Shown: positions 1 through 6,053, numbered from the stretch's first letter. The stretch: DNA of 8,861 bases from Candidatus Heimdallarchaeota archaeon (GCA_030668165.1 DAOUUM010000093.1:1-8861); one strand, 5' to 3'. Notes: generated from the sequence alone by a model not told the origin. Translations and numbers: made by a program.

Positions 1-15
1 AAGCCTGTCCCAAAA
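1..15 (+). repeat. Left terminal inverted repeat of the IS
   Basis: AAGCCTGTCCCAAAA is the exact reverse complement of bases 1076-1090. The symmetry breaks at base 16. This is the expected transposase binding and cleavage end. Confidence 0.92.
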
Positions 16-28
16 ATATAATTCAATC

Positions 29-50
29 CAATGAGCCTTTAGGCTCATTG
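29..50. repeat. Perfect hairpin in the IS left end
   Basis: CAATGAGCCT (29-38) and AGGCTCATTG (41-50) form a perfect 10-bp inverted repeat with a TT spacer. It lies between the terminal repeat and the transposase gene. Such a structure could act as a block to transcription entering from outside or as an internal transposase site; the sequence does not decide between these. Confidence 0.7.
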
Positions 51-137
51 ATATAATTGTTAACAGCTGAAATTAAACTGTGCGCTTGATTCAGCTAGAA
101 CCGAACTAGATAAAAAGATGAGGGTCTAGAATGAATA

Positions 138-1067
138 GTGTTTCCCGCACAAATCATTCACCCTCATGTTTTAAGTGAATTTATTCACTTAAATGAAGAT
201 ATTCTTAGACACAAATTCCCAGAAAGAAAAATCTATTCAAATATTGGCAGACCAAGAATTGGTCTGCGATGGGTTGTAATTGCAATATGTGTTTTTGCAC
301 GTACTCAGAATATTGTTTGGAGAGATTTACCCTCCAAACTTAGGTATTGTGATTTTTTGATTGATCAAGAATTGCTCAATACAATTCCCAGCAAATCCAC
401 ATTTCATAGAATGTGGATGCAGGTTAGCGAGGCTAACCTGAGCAGTTGGATACGGATGATTGGATATGCGGATAGCAGATCCTCAATTGAGGATCTGGTG
501 GTGGATAGTTCAGGGTTTGAAAAGCAACCGGGAAGTCGCTGGCGTCATGTTAAATGGACTAAAACTCTGATATCCAAAACTTCAGGTGAATTTCGCAAGA
601 TTCATCTTGCTATAGCTCTGCCCAGCAGGGCAATTGTCGGAATTCATGGATCTGAAGCAAAAAGATATGATTCCAAGGCATTTGGCCCATTGATATTAAG
701 TGTGTATCAGCGCTTAATTTCAAGAACTAAGCGTTTACATGCGGATAAGGCATATTGGGATGAGAAGATTATTGGCTGGTCCTATCAGGAAGGGATTACA
801 CCAGTAATCCCATGCAAAAATAACTCCAAAATCAATGGTATCTATGATTTTATTGATTTTCAGGTTCGTTATCAAAAGCAATATCCAGGGATCTATAAGA
901 AAAACTCCAAGAACTATCTCCGAGCGGAGGTGGAGCATGTGTTTGGTGAGGTAAAGCTTCAGTATCCAATTCTACGAGATATTTATGCTCACAACAAGCA
1001 TAAATCCTTGTTGTGCTCATTTTTGTGGTATAACCACAAAAATAGAATTAGGAGGTTGAATAATTAA
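138..1067 (+). CDS. IS5-like DDE transposase
   Basis: This 309-residue protein catalyses excision and insertion of the surrounding element. Visible catalytic residues are D123 in VVDSSGF, D203 in HADKAYWD and E266 in the RAEVEHVFGEVK block, the usual D, D and Rx3Ex6K pattern of the IS4/IS5 DDE fold. The N-terminal part (about 35-100, GRPRIGLRW and STFHRMW) resembles the DNA-binding region of IS5-type transposases. The start is GTG; an in-frame stop at 132-134 lies just upstream and the next in-frame methionines are only at residues 92 and 94, so the protein must start near here. The GAGGG at 120-124 is spaced better for an out-of-frame ATG at 131 than for this GTG. The frame is intact and ends 8 bp before the right terminal repeat. 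Confidence 0.88.
   Translation: MFPAQIIHPHVLSEFIHLNEDILRHKFPERKIYSNIGRPRIGLRWVVIAICVFARTQNIVWRDLPSKLRYCDFLIDQELLNTIPSKSTFHRMWMQVSEANLSSWIRMIGYADSRSSIEDLVVDSSGFEKQPGSRWRHVKWTKTLISKTSGEFRKIHLAIALPSRAIVGIHGSEAKRYDSKAFGPLILSVYQRLISRTKRLHADKAYWDEKIIGWSYQEGITPVIPCKNNSKINGIYDFIDFQVRYQKQYPGIYKKNSKNYLRAEVEHVFGEVKLQYPILRDIYAHNKHKSLLCSFLWYNHKNRIRRLNN
170..1043. repeat. Series of perfect inverted repeats inside the transposase gene
   Basis: I verified these perfect arm pairs base by base: 170-180/183-193 (11 bp, loop 2), 247-255/259-267 (9, loop 3), 315-322/332-339 (8, loop 9), 395-403/410-418 (9, loop 6), 420-428/432-440 (9, loop 3), 476-486/487-497 (22-bp palindrome), 595-601/604-610 (7, loop 2), 792-799/804-811 (8, loop 4), 828-836/852-860 (9, loop 15), 990-998/1007-1015 (9, loop 8) and 1019-1029/1033-1043 (11, loop 3). 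They lie within codons that still encode an intact transposase. RNA or single-stranded DNA of the element should therefore fold into a chain of hairpins. Function is unknown. Confidence 0.85.
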
Positions 1068-1075
1068 TAAATTAA

Positions 1076-1090
1076 TTTTGGGACAGGCTT
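1076..1090 (-). repeat. Right terminal inverted repeat of the IS
   Basis: TTTTGGGACAGGCTT is the exact reverse complement of bases 1-15. It starts 9 bp after the transposase stop codon, so the gene nearly reaches the end of the element. Confidence 0.92.
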
Positions 1091-1484
1091 ATAATTTAAT
1101 AATTTTGATTATTTTTAACAAATAGGTGATAGATACTCCAAATTTTTCTAAGTAATTTATCCTCGTTTTCATGTAATAGGGTATTCACGGCAGTTAAAAG
1201 TCGTCCAGATTATGAAATAAATCAACAGGACACAATTACCATATACAATCCAATTCACGTATATAAAGGTTAACAGGAATCCAAATATTTTGGATTAATA
1301 ATTTAGGCAAGACTTGAGATCCCTGTATTGATTATCAGAACTTCCCTAATTGAAATCAATCGGGTATATATAGGTTCTCTTCCAATTGGCGGCTCTTGAA
1401 TTGAATTATGCAAATGCGAGCCATCGCGTCAAATTTTGCACGGTTTTTGGGTATCGGCGCCACATTACTTTTTGACATTTGCCG

Positions 1485-1498
1485 CCAAACTTATATAT
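1485..1498 (+). promoter_or_regulatory. Probable TATA promoter of the transcription factor B gene
   Basis: CCAAAC followed by TTATATAT (1491-1498) fits an archaeal BRE plus TATA box. Transcription would be expected to start about 25 bp downstream, near 1518-1522, giving a leader of about 80 nt. A second weaker candidate, ATATTTATAC, lies at about 1510-1519. Confidence 0.5.
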
Positions 1499-1526
1499 GT
1501 TGAACATCATATTTATACTTGTACTA

Positions 1527-1582
1527 AAAGAGGTCTGATGGTTTACCCGCTCTTTGGTATACGCGATGATTGTTAAATCATC
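1527..1582 (+). promoter_or_regulatory. Possible structured leader of the tfb mRNA
   Basis: Two stems can form in the predicted leader: AAAGAG (1527-1532) with CTCTTT (1550-1555), and GATGATT (1565-1571) with AATCATC (1576-1582) around a GTTA loop. The second stem ends directly at the AAGGAG ribosome site at 1583-1588, so it could affect access to it. No known riboswitch class is recognised. Confidence 0.3.
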
Positions 1583-1600
1583 AAGGAGAAATTACAACAA

Positions 1601-2566
1601 ATGTCAAGAAATACTTGCTCTGATTGTGGATCAGAGAAATTAGTTGAAAGGTATGAGGAGGGAACTATAGTATGTTCAGAATGTGGTCTAGTAGCAGATA
1701 CAATTATTGAGACCTCAGGAACACCAATATATAATAATGACGACCAGACGAATAAATCCAATGGTGGTCCACCAATTAATAATTTAAAAGCAGATTATGG
1801 ACTATCAACAGATATTGGTACTGTATCAAGGGATGCCTATGGAAGTAAATTGAAATCCTCCACCAGGCATAAGATGAGAAGACTCAGATGGATCAATGCA
1901 AGAACCTCAAAATCGGAGATTAGAAATTTAAGGTCTGCTCTTCGCGAATTGAAGCGTTTTTCAAGTCTCTTGCATCTACCCCAAGAAGCTCAGGCTACAG
2001 CATCACTATATTATCGTAAGGCATTAAAAGAAAAATTAATTCGAGGTCGTTCCATTAACTCAATGGTTGCAGCCGCAGTTTATCTGGCAGCCAGAGAACA
2101 CAATTTTGCCATAATCATTAAGGATCTGGAGAAAACTTCTGGTATTGATAAAAAAGTAATTGCCAGATGCATGAGAACCTATATGATGGAACTCAAAATA
2201 AAACCCAAGCTTAATAATGCTGCCAGCATGCTCCCCAGATTGGTATCCAAATTGGAACTTACACCAGAGACTGAGAACATTGCTCGAAAAATTCTGCATG
2301 AAGCAAGAAAAGGTAAACTTGATGTAGGAAAGGCACCAATGACTGTTGCAGCAGCTGCGATTTATCTAGCCTGTCTACGAACTGGTGAGAGAAGGACCCA
2401 GCAAATGGTTGCTGATGTTGCTGAGACAACTCCTGTAACCCTGAGAAATAGGTTCAGGGCAATTAGCAGGGCCCTTACTATTGATGTTGAAGTTAAGAGG
2501 GGTGCAGCAGCCTCTCCAGTATTCTTCAGACCACCAATCAGAATAGGCAAAGATTTCGATCTATAA
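1601..2566 (+). CDS. tfb: Transcription initiation factor B (TFB, TFIIB homologue)
   Basis: This 321-residue protein recruits RNA polymerase to the TBP-TATA complex. Its domains follow the family order: an N-terminal zinc ribbon (C6, C9, C25, C28), a basic B-reader/linker stretch (about 65-105) and two cyclin-like repeats (about 107-198 and 209-295), each with the typical alanine-rich helix ending in YLA (AAAVYLAAR, AAAAIYLAC). The helix-turn-helix at about 265-285 in the second repeat is the BRE-recognising element. The ATG is preceded by AAGGAG at 1583-1588, 12 nt upstream, a rather long spacing. The length is normal; the tail after residue 298 (ending RIGKDFDL) is an extra 20 or so residues of no recognised domain. 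It is apparently monocistronic. Whether the genome has other TFB genes cannot be seen. Confidence 0.95.
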   Translation: MSRNTCSDCGSEKLVERYEEGTIVCSECGLVADTIIETSGTPIYNNDDQTNKSNGGPPINNLKADYGLSTDIGTVSRDAYGSKLKSSTRHKMRRLRWINARTSKSEIRNLRSALRELKRFSSLLHLPQEAQATASLYYRKALKEKLIRGRSINSMVAAAVYLAAREHNFAIIIKDLEKTSGIDKKVIARCMRTYMMELKIKPKLNNAASMLPRLVSKLELTPETENIARKILHEARKGKLDVGKAPMTVAAAAIYLACLRTGERRTQQMVADVAETTPVTLRNRFRAISRALTIDVEVKRGAAASPVFFRPPIRIGKDFDL

Positions 2567-2596
2567 TATCCAACAGATTAAAAATAAGTTACAATT

Positions 2597-2614
2597 CATT
2601 TCTTCTCCCTCTTT
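2597..2614 (+). terminator. Possible pyrimidine-rich terminator after tfb
   Basis: A pyrimidine-rich tract (CATTTCTTCTCCCTCTTT) begins about 30 bp after the tfb stop. Archaeal polymerases often stop on U-rich tracts without a hairpin. The tract is interrupted by C residues, so support is weak. Confidence 0.25.
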
Positions 2615-2660
2615 AAATTACTGAATGATAGGTTAGTTGATTATGGTATGAATCCACCCG

Positions 2661-2670
2661 CGCCAATTGG
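2661..2670. promoter_or_regulatory. Motif shared with the tfb upstream region
   Basis: CGCCAATTGG at 2661-2670 is the exact reverse complement of CCAATTGGCG at 1382-1391. It lies about 125 bp upstream of the GTPase start, as the other copy lies about 220 bp upstream of tfb. A shared regulator site is possible; chance is not excluded for a single 10-mer. Confidence 0.25.
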
Positions 2671-2736
2671 AAATTAATTAAAAATTGATTTTGATGTATT
2701 ACAATATACTCATTTTCATATCAAATTGAGCGATTG

Positions 2737-2742
2737 TTTAAA
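2737..2742 (+). promoter_or_regulatory. Probable TATA box of the GTPase gene
   Basis: TTTAAA sits in the palindrome TGTTTAAACA, 45-50 bp upstream of the GTG start. A transcript starting about 27 bp downstream would have a leader of roughly 20 nt. ACAATATACT at 2701-2710 is an alternative. Confidence 0.35.
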
Positions 2743-2786
2743 CAGCTGAGCGTTAGATTAAAATTCAAGGGTGTTCTTAGTACATT

Positions 2787-3368
2787 GTGGATGGACACCA
2801 TAACGATGGTATGGGCACTGAAAATGCTCCAAAGCAATTCTTTAACCTGACCTTACTCGGTGAGCCATCGACAGGAAAGTCTTCTATCGGTAGAGTCATG
2901 GATGGCTTATCATTTGAGCCAAACAGCTTGGTCTCATCAGGTGCAAGGTACACCGTTACTAATTTTTTGACTAATGACAAAAAAATACGTGTTAGGATTT
3001 GTGATATAGCTGGTCAAGCTTTTTACGATACGATACGATCAAATTATATGATTAGGTCCGATGGAGCATTGGCTGTTTACGATATATCTAACTACGGGTC
3101 ATTGGAGGGAACCCTAGATTGGATTGCACAGTATTCAAGAGCCAATGTTGACAGAAATCCTCCTATAGTATTAATTGGCAATAAGAGCGATTTGGATGAT
3201 ATCCGAGAGATTAGGCTAAGTACAATTGTTTCATTTTTATCACGAATTCGCAATGATCAAGAGCTATCCGCAAATATAGTAGGTCATATAGAAGTATCAG
3301 CCAAAACAGGAGCCAAAATTTCCTCAATTTTGCCAACATTGACAGGTACAACCAGCCACATGTCATGA
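2787..3368 (+). CDS. Ras/Rab-like small GTPase
   Basis: This 193-residue protein is a single-domain GTP-binding switch. All five G motifs are visible: P-loop GEPSTGKS (25-32), a switch I position with Ser50 where Ras and Rab have Thr, G3 DIAGQ (73-77) with the catalytic-type Gln77, G4 NKSD (132-135) and G5 SAK (171-173). There is no transmembrane segment and no C-terminal cysteine for prenylation. The region after G5 is short (about 20 residues, with Pro and Gly), so the last helix looks shorter than in typical Rab proteins. The start is uncertain: GTG at 2787 or ATG at 2811, which would shorten it by eight residues before the first beta strand. Such GTPases are abundant in Asgard archaea; the partner and membrane process are unknown. 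Nothing links it operonically to tfb. Confidence 0.9.
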   Translation: MDGHHNDGMGTENAPKQFFNLTLLGEPSTGKSSIGRVMDGLSFEPNSLVSSGARYTVTNFLTNDKKIRVRICDIAGQAFYDTIRSNYMIRSDGALAVYDISNYGSLEGTLDWIAQYSRANVDRNPPIVLIGNKSDLDDIREIRLSTIVSFLSRIRNDQELSANIVGHIEVSAKTGAKISSILPTLTGTTSHMS

Positions 3369-3376
3369 AACCATAA

Positions 3377-3559
3377 ACCAAAAATTTTGATTATGAAAAA
3401 AGACCAATTTATCTGACCCTGAGATACTTGAGAACAAACGATCAACTTGTCATCTCCTCAGAGGCTTTCATGCAAAATGAATCTGAATGGGGGTCTATTG
3501 ACAACTACAGGGGGATCGAGGTAAATCTGGATAATATTAATGATCTGATATTTTATTGA
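3377..3559 (+). other. Orphan reading frame, possible gene remnant
   Basis: Following the GTPase, in another frame, 60 codons stay open from after the stop at 3374-3376 to the TGA at 3557-3559. The composition looks protein-like (for example YEKRPIYLTLRYL and ESEWGSIDNYRGIEVNLDN) rather than like translated intergenic sequence. There is no ATG or GTG near the beginning; TTG at 3428 would give 43 residues and ATG at 3470 only about 29. I do not recognise the product. It may be the C-terminal remnant of a lost gene, a small gene with an unusual start, or a chance frame. Confidence 0.25.
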
Positions 3560-3564
3560 AATGT

Positions 3565-3570
3565 AAAAAA
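3565..3570 (-). terminator. Possible U-run terminator of the FmdE/TSUP genes
   Basis: Six T residues on the minus strand, about 40 bp beyond the stop of the gene ending at 3609, in the convergent gap with the plus-strand genes. There is no strong hairpin. This fits an archaeal U-tract terminator but is a short run. Confidence 0.3.
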
Positions 3571-3608
3571 TCAACATCCAATACTAATGGCAGGGGGTAT
3601 TCCTAGCT

Positions 3609-4262
3609 CTATTTTGAACAATTGATACAAACATACTCTCCATCTAGGACTCTGATACCAGGTTCATAGACTGGTTCCTGACAGGAGGTGCATTGATAAT
3701 AGTTGAAAGTGTAATTGATTTTTGGAAAATCTAATATCTTGATCTCATCAAATTTAAGTAAATTATCAATTGGAGTATCTAGCATATTTTGGATCATCTG
3801 CTTTGGCAGTCTTTGGTCTATCTCATGTGGCTCTAAACCCTCTCTTCTCTTATTTACAAATTCAGATTTCATCGTATTATCAAAAAAATCGTAATTCATT
3901 GAAACTCTGATACTCCTGCCAGTTTTCTTATCTATAAGAGTGAAAGCACTCTTCCCCTCATTTGTCCTAGTCACCATATCCTTTCCAAAAGTAGCACTTG
4001 TACCTAATTGGACTCCCTCAGCAAAACAGAGTGCAGCATGTGCAGGCCCATTTTCCACAATTAAATGAAGTTCTTTATTTCTCGCTCGTGGTATCCCTAA
4101 TCTACTTAATGCCTCAAGGGCAGCTCTTAATCCAAGTGGCATTGCAGGACAAATATGTCCATGGAGGATAAATCCTGCATTTAATATTTCATTATACTTG
4201 TACAAATCAGTCTGGAAAGTCAGATTAATATCTTCTATCGCGGTCAAAGTTATATTCTCCAT
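3609..4262 (-). CDS. FmdE-family protein with C-terminal zinc ribbon (copy 1)
   Basis: This 217-residue protein belongs to the FmdE family, named after subunit E of formylmethanofuran dehydrogenase but widespread outside methanogens and mostly without a known reaction. The N-terminal signature HGHICPAMPLGLR (34-46) carries His34, His36 and Cys38. A second conserved block follows (C79, E82, Q85), and a zinc ribbon (C191, C194, C212, C215) ends the protein. In the family the second block usually ends TGCT; here it reads TSAT (88-91), so that cysteine is absent. No signal peptide or membrane segment is seen, so it is probably cytoplasmic. It is clearly paralogous to the gene ending at 5191 and lies 138 bp downstream of the permease, with a palindrome in the gap, so it may have its own promoter. 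There is no ribosome site before the ATG. Confidence 0.85.
   Translation of the reverse strand: MENITLTAIEDINLTFQTDLYKYNEILNAGFILHGHICPAMPLGLRAALEALSRLGIPRARNKELHLIVENGPAHAALCFAEGVQLGTSATFGKDMVTRTNEGKSAFTLIDKKTGRSIRVSMNYDFFDNTMKSEFVNKRREGLEPHEIDQRLPKQMIQNMLDTPIDNLLKFDEIKILDFPKINYTFNYYQCTSCQEPVYEPGIRVLDGEYVCINCSK
4126..4153 (-). repeat. Longest identical stretch shared by the two FmdE genes
   Basis: These 28 bp are identical to 5708-5735, in the same orientation, and encode the part of the signature around CPAMPLGL. A further 17-bp match (AGTGCAGCATGTGCAGG) lies upstream in both genes. The DNA identity is high here in a pair that differs elsewhere, so either strong constraint or gene conversion acts on this segment. 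Recombination between the copies would delete the permease. Confidence 0.7.
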
Positions 4263-4305
4263 TTATTACTAATAGATGATTTGAGTTGGATTTAATTGAA
4301 TTAAA

Positions 4306-4319
4306 ATAGTAATTACTAT
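4306..4319. promoter_or_regulatory. Palindromic operator candidate upstream of FmdE copy 1
   Basis: ATAGTAATTACTAT is a perfect 14-bp palindrome, 44-57 bp upstream of the ATG at 4262 and so within the expected promoter. Its half, ATAGTAAT, recurs upstream of arsR and of FmdE copy 2. A dimeric winged-helix repressor such as the neighbouring ArsR protein would suit a site of this form. Confidence 0.4.
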
Positions 4320-4400
4320 ACCTTAGATTATTGAAGAATAATATAATTCATACCGAAGATAACGATCTCTGTTTGTGTTAGAAAAGAGTTGATTATTGGT

Positions 4401-5171
4401 TCAGAAATAACCAATAGCCATTTTAACACCAGCTCCTATTAGGAGAATAGAAATTATCATTTTGATTGTACTCTGTTTGAATTTGAAGTGCATTGCATAG
4501 GAACCAATTATTGCACCAATTATTGATACGATTACCCCACCAATGAAAAGGGTATAATCAATCTCATATTCATTAATAAGCAACTTTGATATGAAACCAA
4601 TCAGTGTTGAGAACAAAACGATGAATGAAGTTGTCCCTGCTGCCTTTTTGGGAGCGAATCCATAAAATAGGAAAATGGGTAGAATTATAGATCCACCTCC
4701 AATACCTAGCAAACCAGAAACAAATCCCATTATAAAACCCAAGATGATTGACACGATTAAGTTGATTCTTTTTTGCTGTTCAATCGTTTCAGTATCAACC
4801 TTCGTAGTCAATGTTTTTCTTAGTATATTTGCACCAATGAGCATTAGAACAATGGCAAATATAAATTTTAATAATGAATTGTCAATATAATTGACCAATA
4901 ATGCACCAACAGGTGCTCCTATAAGACTTGTGGCAATTATTGGAATCGATATTCTGTAGTTAATTGCCTTTTGTTTACTGTGTCTGAATGATGCTGTAAG
5001 GGTATTGATAAAATTAAATATCAATCCCATTATTGATGCAAGAGCGATTGGATAACCAAAGGCAAGGAGCAATGGAATTATTATGAAAGCTGCACCTATA
5101 CCTGCTAAACTTGTTATGATTGTGAAAAGGAATATCAATCCAATAATGATAGAATATATTATAAAATCCAT
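4401..5171 (-). CDS. TSUP (TauE/SafE) family anion permease
   Basis: This 256-residue integral membrane protein has about eight hydrophobic segments in two halves separated by a polar loop (about 118-136). Each half has the family glycine motif: GIGAAFIIIPLL (24-35) and GIGGGSIILPIFL (156-168). TSUP proteins move sulfite, sulfonates, thiosulfate and related organic or inorganic anions across the membrane; the substrate cannot be told from sequence. The start ATG is preceded on the minus strand by CTAGGGA, 9 nt away, and lies only 19 bp after the stop of FmdE copy 2, so the two are probably cotranscribed. It sits between two paralogous FmdE genes, which suggests that the imported or exported anion is what those proteins handle. 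It is not an ArsB or ACR3 arsenite pump by its motifs. Confidence 0.88.
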   Translation of the reverse strand: MDFIIYSIIIGLIFLFTIITSLAGIGAAFIIIPLLLAFGYPIALASIMGLIFNFINTLTASFRHSKQKAINYRISIPIIATSLIGAPVGALLVNYIDNSLLKFIFAIVLMLIGANILRKTLTTKVDTETIEQQKRINLIVSIILGFIMGFVSGLLGIGGGSIILPIFLFYGFAPKKAAGTTSFIVLFSTLIGFISKLLINEYEIDYTLFIGGVIVSIIGAIIGSYAMHFKFKQSTIKMIISILLIGAGVKMAIGYF

Positions 5172-5190
5172 AATTAATTATCCCTAGAAT

Positions 5191-5859
5191 TTATTCTGCA
5201 CAATCAATGCAAAGATATTTTCCGTCGCGAATTCTGATACCTGGTTCATAAACTGGTTCAAGACATGATGAACACTGGTGATAATTAAAGGTCCCTTTTG
5301 CTTGTGATAAATCAGTTTTCATGATCTCACCAAACTCAAATATACTATCTACTGGTGCGTTCAGCATATTTTGGATCATTTTTTCAGGTAATTTTTGATC
5401 AATCTCATAGGGCTCAACACCTGCTTTTCTTTTCATTACGAACTCAGATTGCATTATTTTCTCAAAAAATTCATATTTAATTGATACTCTGATACTCTTA
5501 CCAGTTGATTTTTCAATCAAAACAAATGCATTTTTTCCCTTATTCGTTCGAGTCATTTCACCTTTACCTATGGTTGCACTGGTTCCTAACTGAACTCCCT
5601 CAGAAAAACAAAGTGCAGCATGTGCAGGTCCATTTTCCATTAACACATGTAATTCTTTATTGCGAGCTCGTGGAACGTCAAGTTTTTTTAAAGCTTCAAG
5701 TGCAGCCCTTAATCCAAGTGGCATTGCAGGACAAACATGCCCATGCAAGATGAAACCTGCATCAACAAGTTCATTGTAGTTTTCCAATTCAGTTTGGAAC
5801 GTTAATTTAATGTTTTCAAGAGTACTCAATTGTGATATCTCCAAATTGTTATTAAACAT
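5191..5859 (-). CDS. FmdE-family protein with C-terminal zinc ribbon (copy 2)
   Basis: This is the paralogue of the gene at 3609-4262, alike along its whole length. From the chosen ATG it has 222 residues. It has the same HGHVCPAMPLGLR signature, the same ENGPAHAALCF and GTSATIGK blocks, in which the usual TGCT cysteine is missing, and a zinc ribbon (CSSC and CIDC). I chose the ATG at 5859 because the N-terminus then matches copy 1 best; an upstream in-frame TTG at 5904 would add 15 residues that have no counterpart in copy 1. No ribosome site is seen. The downstream permease follows after 19 bp, so this gene probably heads a two-gene operon. A cytoplasmic metal or cofactor-binding role is inferred only from the family and the cysteines and histidines; no reaction is known. 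Confidence 0.85.
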   Translation of the reverse strand: MFNNNLEISQLSTLENIKLTFQTELENYNELVDAGFILHGHVCPAMPLGLRAALEALKKLDVPRARNKELHVLMENGPAHAALCFSEGVQLGTSATIGKGEMTRTNKGKNAFVLIEKSTGKSIRVSIKYEFFEKIMQSEFVMKRKAGVEPYEIDQKLPEKMIQNMLNAPVDSIFEFGEIMKTDLSQAKGTFNYHQCSSCLEPVYEPGIRIRDGKYLCIDCAE

Positions 5860-5971
5860 ATGAATTATAATTTCTATATTATTAAAATTATCTAAATATC
5901 TCAATAATATATAAAATAATATCTCTAATTATGGTTCATATATGATAAATGTAATATATTATATTATAATG

Positions 5972-5979
5972 ATAGTAAT
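5972..5979. promoter_or_regulatory. ATAGTAAT half-site upstream of FmdE copy 2
   Basis: The octamer ATAGTAAT lies in the very AT-rich 149-bp gap before FmdE copy 2, about 113 bp from the chosen ATG and 68 bp from the alternative TTG. It matches half of the palindrome at 4306-4319. The same gap holds the palindrome TCATATATGA at 5936-5945 and possible TATA boxes (TATATAATTA-like), so promoter and operator positions cannot be fixed by eye. Confidence 0.3.
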
Positions 5980-6053
5980 ATATAATTAGAAAATATTCTA
6001 ATCATATCATTTATATAAAAATCAATTGATGAACAATATTGATAATATGGGTT

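Larger units (their letters stand above)
1..1090 (+). mobile_element. Complete IS5-like insertion sequence
   Basis: The element is bounded by perfect 15-bp terminal inverted repeats, AAGCCTGTCCCAAAA at 1-15 and its reverse complement at 1076-1090, and holds a single transposase gene that fills most of it. The length of about 1.1 kb, the one DDE gene and the TGTCCC-type ends fit the IS5 superfamily; the subgroup is not certain. The left end coincides with the first base of the window, so no target-site duplication can be read. The base pairs right of the element are ATAATTTAAT. The transposase frame is intact, so the element may be active. It contains an exceptional number of short perfect inverted repeats, listed separately. 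Confidence 0.9.
1091..1600. other. Gene-free region between the IS and the transcription factor B gene
   Basis: No convincing gene is seen on either strand and no tRNA or rRNA pattern is recognised. Contents: an 8-bp hairpin (AATCCAAA 1278-1285 with TTTGGATT 1289-1296), a locally GC-richer stretch at about 1380-1490 that carries TTGGCGGC at 1386-1393 and its reverse complement at 1481-1488, a TATA-type promoter at about 1485-1498 and a leader with two possible hairpins. The left part may be remnant flank of an IS insertion target. Confidence 0.6.

Noticed and set aside
1530..1575. Possible C/D box small RNA (CTGA and GATGA-like words) before tfb
   Set aside because: The boxes are in the wrong order and the C box does not match RUGAUGA; chance is more likely.
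4675..4890. Open frame of 71 codons opposite the permease gene
   Set aside because: It lies wholly antisense to the strongly supported TSUP gene and shows no protein motif; its openness follows from the codon bias of the sense gene.
4401..5171. Arsenite efflux pump, because of the neighbouring ArsR gene
   Set aside because: The two glycine motifs and eight-helix layout match TSUP (TauE/SafE), not ArsB or ACR3.
5505..5753. Open frame of 82 codons opposite FmdE copy 2
   Set aside because: Antisense to a gene with clear family motifs; the His/Gln-rich translation is the shadow of the sense codons.
3609..5859. Composite transposon formed by the two repeated genes
   Set aside because: The repeats are paralogous protein genes without terminal inverted repeats or a transposase.
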